NCBI GenBank assembly: GCA_900769445.1
Contig: CAAGGR010000109.1
Coordinates: 3,328-67,327 of the forward strand
Origin: an uncultured Alistipes sp.
Lineage (GTDB): Bacteria; Bacteroidota; Bacteroidia; Bacteroidales; Rikenellaceae
Length of the DNA stretch: 64,000 bases
Direction: 5' to 3'
The notes under the pieces were generated by a model that made no database searches, was not told the origin of the DNA, and saw only the letters and a list, made by a program, of their open reading frames with translations. Of this stretch, positions 43,194-51,627 are shown one piece after another (positions within the stretch are counted from its first letter, which is position 1; every line of letters begins with the position of its first letter). The position numbers were made by a program, and so were the translations under genes.

Positions 43194-45323
43194 ATGCGCA
43201 CTATTAATGAAATATCGAACATCATCCGTCGTGGTGAGCGCATCACAGCCGAGGATGCTTTAACCCTTTGGCGCGAAGCTCCCCTTTGGCTCTTGGGCGA
43301 ACTTGCCTCAGAGCGCAAGGAGAGCGTGAGCGGCAAGGAGGTGTACTACAACCGTAACGTACATCTTGAGCCAACGAACATCTGCCTCTTCAACTGCGAG
43401 TTCTGCTCGTTCCGTCGTAGGGAGAACGATGCCGATGCGTGGTATATGTCGTTAGACGATATCGAGGCGCGCGCCATGGAGCTTCGTAGTTCGGATATCA
43501 CCGAAGTACATATCGTTGGTGGCGTACACCCTAAGCACGACCTTGCCACATACTGTGCCATGATACGACGTGTTAAGGGCGCACTACCCCATGTTGCCGT
43601 CAAGGCATATACCGCGGTAGAGATATTCTATATGATTCGCAACGAGGGCATCTCTATTGTCGAGGGTCTTCGCAGGTTGAAGGAGGCGGGCATGGAGTGT
43701 ATACCGGGTGGTGGTGCCGAGATCTTCGATGCTGAGCTTCGCAAGAAGATATGCCCCGAGAAGTGTAGTGCCGAGGAGTGGCTTGCGGTGCATCGTGCCG
43801 CACATAACATGGGTATCCCAACCAACTGCACAATGCTCTACGGACACATCGAGAGCCTTGAGCAGCGCATCGACCACTTGGAGCGTCTACGCACACTGCA
43901 GGATGAAGCGCCAGGTTTTGACGCCTTCATTCCACTGAAGTATCACAGCCGCGGCAACCGTCTCTCAGAGGCTGGAGAATGCTCCGTAGAGGATGACCTA
44001 AGAATGATTGCTATAAGTCGCATCTTCCTCGACAATATCCCACATATCAAGGCGTACTGGGTATCCTATGGTAAGGCTACGACAGAGATGGCTCTCGCCT
44101 TTGGTGCCGATGATATTGATGGCACTATTGGCGACACCACAAAGATTTACTCTATGGCTGGCGGTATCGACCGCCCAACGATGAGCGTCGAGGAGCTTGA
44201 GGCGATGGTGGAGAGCGTTGGCTATACCCCTATCGAGCGCGACTCGCACTACAACCGTGTGGAGAGAATACCAGAGACCCTCAACACAGAGAGTATAACA
44301 ACAGAGGACAAAACCCCAGAGGTAACAGATATGGCTACTAAGAAGGAGACAACGTCTAAGAGGACAACAACAAAGCCTCGCACAACAAAGAGCAAAAGCG
44401 CAAAAGCACAAAGCACAAAGAGAGGCAACGCCATCTCGTTTCTTAAGCGTAGACCGCTGATTGCCAATATCCTGTACATGGGTATCGTTGGCATTGTGCT
44501 TATCGTTGCGGTATATATAGGTTTGAAGATTGGCACACGCCACAGCCGCATTATCGAAGTTCCAAACTTTATGGGTATGACTATCGACAATGCCTACAAC
44601 GTGGCTGAGGATAGCGATCTACAACTTATTGTGCGCGACTCAATCTTCGATGTCGCACTTCCCGGTGGCACCATCGTAGATCAGCTGCCTAAAATCTCCT
44701 CTGTAAGGGAGGTTACCGTAAAGCCAGGCCGCAAGGTCTATGTTACGATAAATGCCTACACACGACGCAAGGTAGATGTGCCATACGTGGCTAAACAGAC
44801 ACTCCGTCAGGCTCTCAACCAGATTGAGCGTTCGGGGCTTACCGTCGATAGGCTCGTCTATAAGGAGGATATGACATCTACGGACTATGTTGTAAAGCAG
44901 AGCTTAAAGGAAGAGGAGATTCTACCCACCTCAAGAGTTAAAGCGCCAGCTGGTAGCGGTATAACACTACAAGTAAGCTATCAGGTGGAGGAGTGCAATA
45001 CCACTACTCCTCGCCTTATAGGTCTTAACCTCCAACAGGCAAAAAATACGTTGTGGGATAATGGTCTAAATGTGGCAAATGTAGTCTACGACGATAGTGT
45101 CGACGACCTTATCGCATGCCGCAAGGCAAAAGTATACAAACAATCTTCGAAGATTGGCACACAGCTTCATCGTGGTAGCGAGGTGTCGATATACCTTACC
45201 TGCGACAAGGCCATCATTGATTCGATGAACAAGGTGGCAACAAACGAGATTAAGGAGTTGGAGCGACTACGTCGTGAGGCTATTACTAAGCAGGAGAGTG
45301 AGGATAGCGAGGTCGAGGAGTAA
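43194..45323 (+). CDS. mqnE: In-frame fusion: aminofutalosine synthase MqnE + membrane-anchored PASTA protein
   Basis: 709 residues in one uninterrupted frame. Residues 1-370 are a complete radical-SAM MqnE: cluster cysteines C64, C68, C71 in NICLFNCEFCSFRR, then VHIVGGVHPKHD and FIPLKYHSRGN. MqnE joins an enolpyruvyl compound to adenosine in the futalosine menaquinone pathway. An acidic linker (about 358-379) leads to Met380, a Thr/Lys-rich basic stretch, one membrane helix (about 422-446) and three PASTA repeats (about 452-520, 523-594, 600-668). PASTA proteins with this shape normally stand alone next to rluD, as here. Met380 (ATG 44331, AGAGG 9 nt upstream) could be a second start, giving a separate PASTA protein. 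Confidence 0.88.
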   Translation: MRTINEISNIIRRGERITAEDALTLWREAPLWLLGELASERKESVSGKEVYYNRNVHLEPTNICLFNCEFCSFRRRENDADAWYMSLDDIEARAMELRSSDITEVHIVGGVHPKHDLATYCAMIRRVKGALPHVAVKAYTAVEIFYMIRNEGISIVEGLRRLKEAGMECIPGGGAEIFDAELRKKICPEKCSAEEWLAVHRAAHNMGIPTNCTMLYGHIESLEQRIDHLERLRTLQDEAPGFDAFIPLKYHSRGNRLSEAGECSVEDDLRMIAISRIFLDNIPHIKAYWVSYGKATTEMALAFGADDIDGTIGDTTKIYSMAGGIDRPTMSVEELEAMVESVGYTPIERDSHYNRVERIPETLNTESITTEDKTPEVTDMATKKETTSKRTTTKPRTTKSKSAKAQSTKRGNAISFLKRRPLIANILYMGIVGIVLIVAVYIGLKIGTRHSRIIEVPNFMGMTIDNAYNVAEDSDLQLIVRDSIFDVALPGGTIVDQLPKISSVREVTVKPGRKVYVTINAYTRRKVDVPYVAKQTLRQALNQIERSGLTVDRLVYKEDMTSTDYVVKQSLKEEEILPTSRVKAPAGSGITLQVSYQVEECNTTTPRLIGLNLQQAKNTLWDNGLNVANVVYDDSVDDLIACRKAKVYKQSSKIGTQLHRGSEVSIYLTCDKAIIDSMNKVATNEIKELERLRREAITKQESEDSEVEE

Positions 45324-45338
45324 CCTAAATTGGAGCAA

Positions 45339-46418
45339 ATGGAGAAGTATATAGATGAACAGATAATTGCATCAGACATCGAGTGCGACGAGAACGAAAA
45401 CGAGGAGATGTATGAGCATTATGCGGTAACGGTGGACAAGGGACAGTCGATGATGCGTCTCGACAAGTTCCTCACCATACGCCTCGAGAACACCTCGCGC
45501 AACCGTATACAGATGGCTGCCGATGGTGGAAATATCATCGTTAATGGCAAGCCACAGAAGTCGAGCTACAAGATTAAGCCTCTCGACCAGATATCTATCG
45601 TCATGCCCTATCCTCGTCGTAAGGAGGAGATTGTGCCAGAGAACATTCCACTCGATATTGTCTACGAGGATGATGATATTATCGTGGTAAACAAGCATGC
45701 TGGCATGGTTGTCCATCCAGGCGTTGGTAACCATAGTGGCACGTTGGTACACGCTCTATCCTACCATCTGCGCGACTTGGAGATGTTTAGCGAGGGTAAT
45801 GCCCGCGCAGGTCTTGTACACCGCATCGATAAGGACACCTCGGGTTTGTTGGTCGTAGCTAAGAACGAGCGCGCCCACGCATCGTTGGCAAAGCAGTTCT
45901 TCGATCACACCATCTACCGTCGCTATGTGGCGTTGGTATGGGGCAATATCGCTGATGACGAGGGTACTATCATCGGCCATATCGGTCGCAACCCTAAGGA
46001 TAGACTCCAGATGTATGTCTTCCCCGATGGCGAGGAGGGCAAGCATGCTGTAACACACTTCAAGGTGCTACGTCGCTATGGCTACGTAACACTTGTAGAG
46101 TGCCGCCTTGAGACTGGTCGTACACACCAGATACGTGTGCATATGTCATGGCAGGGACACCCACTCTTTAACGATGAGCGCTATGGTGGTAACCGCATCC
46201 TAAAGGGTACGACATTTATGAAGTATAAGCAGTTTATCGAGAACTGCTTCAAGCTTGTTCCACGCCAAGCACTCCATGCCCGAGCCTTAGGCTTCAACCA
46301 CCCTACTACGGGCAAGTATGTGCAGTTCGAATCGGAGCTACCAGACGATATAAAGGCTGTGCTACAGAAGTGGGACACCTACACCGATGCTGTAGGCTTA
46401 GACCTTGACGAAATATAA
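45339..46418 (+). CDS. RluD-family RNA pseudouridine synthase
   Basis: 359 residues. N-terminal S4 domain (about 36-96; RLDKFLTIRLENTSRNRIQM), catalytic domain with VHRIDKDTSGLLVVAKN (catalytic Asp near 166) and the TGRTHQIRVHMSWQGHPLFN motif. RluD-type enzymes modify 23S rRNA. The ATG at 45339 is used because the frame three codons longer begins with TTG. It follows the PASTA coding region by 15 nt, a gene order typical of Bacteroidales. Confidence 0.93.
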   Translation: MEKYIDEQIIASDIECDENENEEMYEHYAVTVDKGQSMMRLDKFLTIRLENTSRNRIQMAADGGNIIVNGKPQKSSYKIKPLDQISIVMPYPRRKEEIVPENIPLDIVYEDDDIIVVNKHAGMVVHPGVGNHSGTLVHALSYHLRDLEMFSEGNARAGLVHRIDKDTSGLLVVAKNERAHASLAKQFFDHTIYRRYVALVWGNIADDEGTIIGHIGRNPKDRLQMYVFPDGEEGKHAVTHFKVLRRYGYVTLVECRLETGRTHQIRVHMSWQGHPLFNDERYGGNRILKGTTFMKYKQFIENCFKLVPRQALHARALGFNHPTTGKYVQFESELPDDIKAVLQKWDTYTDAVGLDLDEI

Positions 46419-46438
46419 ACTTATACGATATATCCAGT

Positions 46439-48223
46439 ATGTTTCTACCAACGACAACCAAAGAGGTCGAGGCTCGCGGCTGGGACGAGCTTGATGTCAT
46501 AATCTTCACGGGCGATGCCTACATCGACCACCCCGCCTTTGGTGCTGCTGTCATAGGTCGCATCCTCGAGGCTGAGGGCTACCGTGTGGCTATCGTGCCA
46601 CAGCCCAACTGGCGCGACGACCTTCGCGACTTCAAGAAGTTAGGCAAACCACGCCTCTTCTTCGCGGTGTCGGCAGGAGCTATGGACTCTATGGTCAACC
46701 ACTACACAGCAAACCTACGTCTACGCTCTAACGACGCCTATACAGCTGGAGGCAAGGCAGGTTTCCGCCCCGACCGCACAGTAGATACATACACAAAGAT
46801 TCTTAAGAGACTCTACCCCCACACGCCAGTTGTTGTGGGCGGTATCGAGGCATCGCTACGCCGACTTACGCACTACGACTACTGGAGCGATAAACTTCAA
46901 CAATCTATCCTCGAGACATCAGGTGCCGACCTACTCGTATATGGCATGGGCGACAAGCCTATTAGAGAGGTTGCTAAGGCCATGCGTAATGGCTTTAATA
47001 TGAAGCTCTTACGCGGTCTGCGCCAAGTAGGCTTTATGTGTGATAAGGAGTACGTTGAGCGTCTATACAACGGCAAGACCATCGTGCTAAACTCCTACGA
47101 GGAGTGTGTTAAGGACAAGGCTAAATTCGGCAAGAACTTCACCGAGATTGAGACCCTTAGCAATATGATGGAGTGCAACACTACGCTTGTGGAGCAGTGT
47201 GGCGATAGATATGTAGTTATCACACCACCACACGAGACTCTCACAACCGAAGAGCTTGACCACTCCTTCGACCTACCATATGAGCGCGCACCTCACCCTC
47301 GATATAAGGGCAAGGGCGACATCCCTGCATGGGAGATGATTAAGCACTCAATAAATATCCACCGCGGATGTTTCGGAGGCTGCTCCTTCTGCACCATATC
47401 GGCACATCAGGGTAAGTTTATCAACTCGCGCTCAGAGCGCTCTATTCTCGAGGAGGTTAAGCGCGTGAGCCAGATGCCCGACTTCAAAGGCTACCTTTCG
47501 GATATCGGGGCGCCCTCGGCAAATATGTATCGTATGCGTGGCAAGGACGAGGCATTGTGTAAGCGCTGCAAGCGCCCATCATGCCTACACCCTAAGCTAT
47601 GCCCAAATATGAATAACGACCACCGCCCACTGCTCGACCTCTATCGCAAGATACGCGAGGTTAAGGGGGTCAAAAAGGCCTTTATCGGCAGCGGTATACG
47701 CTACGATTTGTTTGACGACTCGCCATACTTCGAGACAGTGGTCAAACACCACACCTCAGGTCGATTGAAGGTGGCACCAGAGCATACCGAGGAACGCGTA
47801 CTTAAACTTATGCGCAAGCCATCGTTTAGTATGTTTGAGGATATGAATCGCCGCTTTCAGCAGATATGTCGCAGAGAGGGACTAAAGTATCAACTTATAC
47901 CCTACTTCATATCGTCGCACCCTGGCTGCGAGGAGCGCGATATGCGAGCATTGGCAGATAAGGTCTTAGGTCGCCTACACTTTAATTTGGAGCAGGTTCA
48001 AGACTTAACACCTACTCCTATGACCCTATCTTCGGTAATGTTCTACACGGGCATCAACCCATACACTGGCGAGAAGGTATACGTAGCACGCACACAGGAG
48101 GATAAGCGCCGACAGAAGAGCTACTTCTTTGGCGGCACACTCCCCGAGGAGAAACGCCGCACAACAAAACCTCAACTAAGAGATACAAAATATAAAAAGA
48201 GTAATAATAATTATAGACAATGA
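46439..48223 (+). CDS. YgiQ family radical-SAM protein
   Basis: 594 residues. N-terminal UPF0313/YgiQ region (MFLPTTTKEVEARGWDELDV, VVGGIEASLRRLTHYDYWSD), radical-SAM core with cluster cysteines in HRGCFGGCSFCTISAHQG (about 300-318), and a C-terminal extension with HLEQVQDLTPTPMTLSSVMF-like sequence (NLEQVQDLTPTPMTLSSVMF). A Cys-rich insert ALCKRCKRPSCLHPKLCPN (about 370-390) may bind a second cluster or zinc. The family is widespread and its reaction is not known to me. It overlaps the next gene by 4 nt. Confidence 0.9.
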   Translation: MFLPTTTKEVEARGWDELDVIIFTGDAYIDHPAFGAAVIGRILEAEGYRVAIVPQPNWRDDLRDFKKLGKPRLFFAVSAGAMDSMVNHYTANLRLRSNDAYTAGGKAGFRPDRTVDTYTKILKRLYPHTPVVVGGIEASLRRLTHYDYWSDKLQQSILETSGADLLVYGMGDKPIREVAKAMRNGFNMKLLRGLRQVGFMCDKEYVERLYNGKTIVLNSYEECVKDKAKFGKNFTEIETLSNMMECNTTLVEQCGDRYVVITPPHETLTTEELDHSFDLPYERAPHPRYKGKGDIPAWEMIKHSINIHRGCFGGCSFCTISAHQGKFINSRSERSILEEVKRVSQMPDFKGYLSDIGAPSANMYRMRGKDEALCKRCKRPSCLHPKLCPNMNNDHRPLLDLYRKIREVKGVKKAFIGSGIRYDLFDDSPYFETVVKHHTSGRLKVAPEHTEERVLKLMRKPSFSMFEDMNRRFQQICRREGLKYQLIPYFISSHPGCEERDMRALADKVLGRLHFNLEQVQDLTPTPMTLSSVMFYTGINPYTGEKVYVARTQEDKRRQKSYFFGGTLPEEKRRTTKPQLRDTKYKKSNNNYRQ

Positions 48224-48468
48224 AAAAAGCAATCATTTTTGCCGCACTCCTTATGATTGGCTGCGGCAACAACCAGAACAACGAGACTGCAACTAAGGTA
48301 GATAATGGCGCACAGAAGGTTAGTGTACGTATGTCCAACGGTGAGAAGCTACCAGAGATGCAGATGATAACCCCTGAAACCGCACCTATCAACATCGAGG
48401 CAGTAACAGCCGAGAAGGATCCACGCTATCTCCAGCAGAAGGGCATTAGGCTCAAGGATGAGCAGTAG
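48220..48468 (+). CDS. Small lipoprotein, function unknown
   Basis: 82 residues. Signal peptide with lipobox LMIGC (Cys 15) followed by GNNQNNE. The mature part is polar (EMQMITPETAPINIEAVTAE) with no motif I recognise. Its start overlaps the ygiQ stop (ATGA), so it is the coupled last gene of the tgt operon. A strong terminator follows. Confidence 0.7.
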   Translation: MKKAIIFAALLMIGCGNNQNNETATKVDNGAQKVSVRMSNGEKLPEMQMITPETAPINIEAVTAEKDPRYLQQKGIRLKDEQ

Positions 48469-48482
48469 TCCAATACAACATA

Positions 48483-48522
48483 GATAGGGTGTCCAACAAA
48501 CTTGTTGGACACCCTATCTTTA
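48483..48522 (+). terminator. Perfect 17-bp terminator, GGGTGTCC family
   Basis: GATAGGGTGTCCAACAA / TTGTTGGACACCCTATC, 2-nt spacer, TTTAT tail. The core arm is the same as at 26991 and 28618. Confidence 0.92.
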
Positions 48523-48543
48523 TAGAATTACCCCACTTAAATC

Positions 48544-48690
48544 AGCGTGATACCTAATTTCTTGTCAGAAGGGGTTAGATTTGTTCTATCGCAAAAGAAG
48601 ATCCCCACGGGATAGTACACTTAGTACAGCCCGTGGGGTCTTACTTTTAGGGATGGGACAAAGATATGCCCCTTATCACAAGAAATTGAT
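48544..48690. repeat. Palindromic repeat copy C, 4 nt from the rnfA stop codon
   Basis: Left arm from CCTAATTTCTTGTCAGAAGG; right arm GCCCCTTATCACAAGAAATT (48669-48688), inverted. Inner stem CCCCACGGG / CCCGTGGGG (48603-48638) with tip GTACACTTAGTAC (48615-48627). The right arm ends a few nt before the rnfA stop (TTA at 48695). No gene lies in the 48469-48694 gap. Confidence 0.88.
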
Positions 48691-48694
48691 GCGG

Positions 48695-49354
48695 TTATGG
48701 TAATGGAACCACATTCGCAAACCCCATAAACGCCATCGCAAGAAGTCCTGCGGTGATAAGCGCAATAGGAACACCACGCATTGCGGTAGGTGTATCTTCA
48801 ACCTCAAGACGTTCGCGGATACCCGCAAAGAGTATCAATGCAAGAGCAAAACCTAAAGCAGTAGCCACGGAGTAGATAACGCCTGTAAGGAGGTCAAAAT
48901 CCTTCTGCACGGAGATAATAGCGACACCAAGTACTGCGCAGTTAGTAGTGATAAGCGGCAGGAAGATACCAAGAGCCTGATAGAGGGCTGGCGAGGTCTT
49001 CTTAAGCACAATCTCCACCATCTGCACAAGGGCAGCGATAACGAGGATGAAGGTGATGGTCTGCATATACTCGATACCAAAAGGTACAAGAACAAAGTTC
49101 TGTAAGCACCAAGTAACCACAGATGCAAGTGCCATAACAAAAGTTACAGCCATACCCATACCGAATGAGGTCTCAACCTTAGAGGATACGCCAAGGAATG
49201 GACAGATACCAAGGAACTGAGATAGCACCACATTGTTCACAAAGATTGCACCGATAACGATGGCAAAGAGCGTGATAGACTGAACGCTAACGCTACCTGT
49301 AGCGAAGCCATTAAGCACCTCGCTCGAAATATTCTCTGCTATAAGTAGATTCAT
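48695..49354 (-). CDS. rnfA: Rnf complex subunit A
   Basis: 219 residues, six membrane segments. IGAIFVNNVVLSQFLGICPF (holding the Cys that helps bind the inter-membrane 2Fe-2S centre with RnfE) and LPLITTNCAVLGVAI are the family's mirrored motifs. It has about 28 more residues at the N-terminus than usual, with no internal Met before the first conserved segment, so this extension seems real. Last gene of the rnf operon, 5 nt after rnfE. Confidence 0.95.
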   Translation of the reverse strand: MNLLIAENISSEVLNGFATGSVSVQSITLFAIVIGAIFVNNVVLSQFLGICPFLGVSSKVETSFGMGMAVTFVMALASVVTWCLQNFVLVPFGIEYMQTITFILVIAALVQMVEIVLKKTSPALYQALGIFLPLITTNCAVLGVAIISVQKDFDLLTGVIYSVATALGFALALILFAGIRERLEVEDTPTAMRGVPIALITAGLLAMAFMGFANVVPLP

Positions 49355-49359
49355 AGTTA

Positions 49360-49941
49360 TTATCTTTTTGCAACTTTGTTAAACAATACCATCAAATAGC
49401 CAAGCACCAAGAAACCACCTGGAGCGAGGATAAACAACAATGGCATAACGCCATCGGCAAAGGTGTAGCCAAAGATTGAGCCAGCACCAAGCATCTCACG
49501 CACAGCACCAATAACAGTTAGTGAGAGCGTAAAGCCAAGACCAATGCCGATGCCATCAAGTGCTGAGTCGAGAACACCATTCTTCGATGCGAAGGCCTCC
49601 GCACGACCAAGGATGATGCAGTTAACCACGATAAGTGGAATAAATACACCGAGTGCTGAGTACAACGATGGAAGATATGCCTGCATAAGCATCTCGATAA
49701 TAGTTACGAAGGATGCGATGACTACAATAAAGGCTGGGATACGCACCTTATCTGGAATAAGGCTCTTGATAAGTGAAATCACGATATTCGACATAATAAG
49801 CACGGCCATAGTCGCCACACCCATACCCATACCGTTTATTGCCGACGAGGTAACGCCCAATGTAGGACACATACCCAAGATAAGCACAAAGGTTGGGTTC
49901 TCCTTAAGGATACCCTTAGTTATAATCTGAAGTTTACTCAT
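49360..49941 (-). CDS. rnfE: Rnf complex subunit E
   Basis: 193 residues from the ATG at 49939-49941 (MSKLQIITKGILKENPTFVL). Multi-span partner of RnfA, with FVLILGMCPTLGVTSSA and FIPLIVVNCIILGRAEAFAS carrying the mirrored Cys motifs. An upstream in-frame Met would add 11 residues inside rnfG without homology. It overlaps the end of rnfG by 8 nt. Confidence 0.95.
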   Translation of the reverse strand: MSKLQIITKGILKENPTFVLILGMCPTLGVTSSAINGMGMGVATMAVLIMSNIVISLIKSLIPDKVRIPAFIVVIASFVTIIEMLMQAYLPSLYSALGVFIPLIVVNCIILGRAEAFASKNGVLDSALDGIGIGLGFTLSLTVIGAVREMLGAGSIFGYTFADGVMPLLFILAPGGFLVLGYLMVLFNKVAKR

Positions 49942-50635
49942 TATCCTGCTCTCCTTTCTGAGCCTCTGGCTCATTTGTTAGACTATCGTAAGAGAGTGAT
50001 GCGCCTGTAGGAGCCGCCTCTAAAGCCTCCTCGCTTGTATCTAATTTACCTATTGCCCAAAGATAGCCCGCATAGGCTGTCTCAACTGCATTTGCATAGG
50101 CGCGCGACGATATTGTCGAGCCTGTAAGGGCATCGAACGAGCCACCCTCCTTCGACACGCTGAACATAAGCTGTGAAGCGCTCTTGCCCACGACACTGCG
50201 CTCAAGGCTATTGCCCTCCTTTGTCATATTAGCACCAAGACCTGGGGTCTCCTTCTGCGATAGCACCTCAACGAGGTTTACCACCACATCACCATTCTGC
50301 TCCTTAAAGCCAACCATAAGTGTAATGCGGTCGGCATAACCACTCTTAGTGATGCTTGGAGCCTCAACAGCATAACCCAAAACGGTGTTATCAGCACGAC
50401 TTGCTACAGTACTAACGGTAACCGCAAAGTCGCCGATAAGGCATGTAGTGTCACGTAGTACAACAGCCTCCTCAGATGTTACTCCGAGAACCTTATATTT
50501 TGCTGTATCCTTAGCCTGCTGCTGGCTTAGTTCGATAGCGCCCTTAGTAACATCGTTAACCAAGGCTACAAGGAGTGCCGATACCGCTGTTATCACAAAC
50601 AGCGCGATGACCATATTTCGTAGTGAACTCTTCAT
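49934..50635 (-). CDS. rnfG: Rnf complex subunit G, covalent FMN protein
   Basis: 233 residues from the ATG at 50633-50635 (MKSSLRNMVIALFVITAV). One N-terminal membrane helix, then the periplasmic FMN-binding domain with DALTGSTISSRA, where the Thr after GS is expected to carry FMN as a phosphoester. The C-terminal tail is acidic. A longer frame would run back into rnfD. 10 nt after rnfD. Confidence 0.93.
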   Translation of the reverse strand: MKSSLRNMVIALFVITAVSALLVALVNDVTKGAIELSQQQAKDTAKYKVLGVTSEEAVVLRDTTCLIGDFAVTVSTVASRADNTVLGYAVEAPSITKSGYADRITLMVGFKEQNGDVVVNLVEVLSQKETPGLGANMTKEGNSLERSVVGKSASQLMFSVSKEGGSFDALTGSTISSRAYANAVETAYAGYLWAIGKLDTSEEALEAAPTGASLSYDSLTNEPEAQKGEQDNE

Positions 50636-50645
50636 ACTCTCCGAA

Positions 50646-51599
50646 TTATTTAGTGCCGAAGCGTGTAGGACGACAATACTTATTAATAATAGGTGTCGCA
50701 GCATTCATAATAAAGATTGCGAACGACATACCCTCTGGATAGGCACCCCACAAGCGAATAATCATCGTTAAAAGACCAATGCCAACACCATAGATAATCA
50801 TACCCTTATGTGTCATAGGTGAGGTCGAGTAGTCGGTAGCCATATAGATAGCGCCAAGTAAAGCTCCACCTGCCAAGATATGAAATAGTGGCAACTGGTA
50901 TATAAGCTCGCCACCCTTGCCAAGGCCTACACAAGCGGTAAACAGTGCCATAGTACCAAGCACCGCAACTGGGATATGCCATGTGATAACTCTACGCCAC
51001 AAGAGATAGATACCACCAAGTATAAGCGCCAAAGCACCAATCTCACCCATAGAACCGTTCATATGACCACCAAGCATCTGCAAGAAGTCGACCTCAGAGA
51101 GAAGCGCAGGGTTATACTTAACATCTGCAAGGAGTGTCGATCCCGAGAGTGCATCAGGCACACGCGTAGTCCAGTCTGTCATCTGCACGGGATAGGCAAT
51201 AAGCAAGAAGATACGACCCGTAAGCGCAGGGTTGAAAGGGTTGCAGCCCAAGCCTCCGAAGGTCATCTTACCAATACCTATCGCCACCAAAGCACCAATA
51301 ACAACAATCCACCATGGAATACCCACTGGAAGGTTAAATGCAAGAAGCACACCCGTAACCACTGCCGAGAGGTCGCCAATGGTAGACTTGCGCTTCAAAA
51401 AGAGACGGTTAATGAGATACTCAAACGCCACACAGCTAAGTACCGCAACAGCAGTGATAAATAGCACACGCATACCAAGGATATAGGTCGATACCGCCAA
51501 TGCTGGAAGCAATGCCAATACTACATCTCCCATGATACGACGAGTACTCTCTCCTCCGTGGATGTGTGGTGATGGTGCAGCAAAAATTCTGGTTGCCAT
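50646..51599 (-). CDS. rnfD: Rnf complex subunit D
   Basis: 317 residues with eight or more hydrophobic segments (VVLALLPALAVSTYILGMRV, NLPVGIPWWIVVIGALVAIG). The flavinylation motif is DALSGSTLLADV. GGLGCNPFNPALTGRIFLL and YMATDYSTSPMTHKG are conserved in RnfD/NqrB. It carries the ion-translocating part of the complex. 28 nt after rnfC. Confidence 0.95.
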   Translation of the reverse strand: MATRIFAAPSPHIHGGESTRRIMGDVVLALLPALAVSTYILGMRVLFITAVAVLSCVAFEYLINRLFLKRKSTIGDLSAVVTGVLLAFNLPVGIPWWIVVIGALVAIGIGKMTFGGLGCNPFNPALTGRIFLLIAYPVQMTDWTTRVPDALSGSTLLADVKYNPALLSEVDFLQMLGGHMNGSMGEIGALALILGGIYLLWRRVITWHIPVAVLGTMALFTACVGLGKGGELIYQLPLFHILAGGALLGAIYMATDYSTSPMTHKGMIIYGVGIGLLTMIIRLWGAYPEGMSFAIFIMNAATPIINKYCRPTRFGTK

Positions 51600-51627
51600 A
51601 TAATTTCACTTATTTACTTATTCTATA

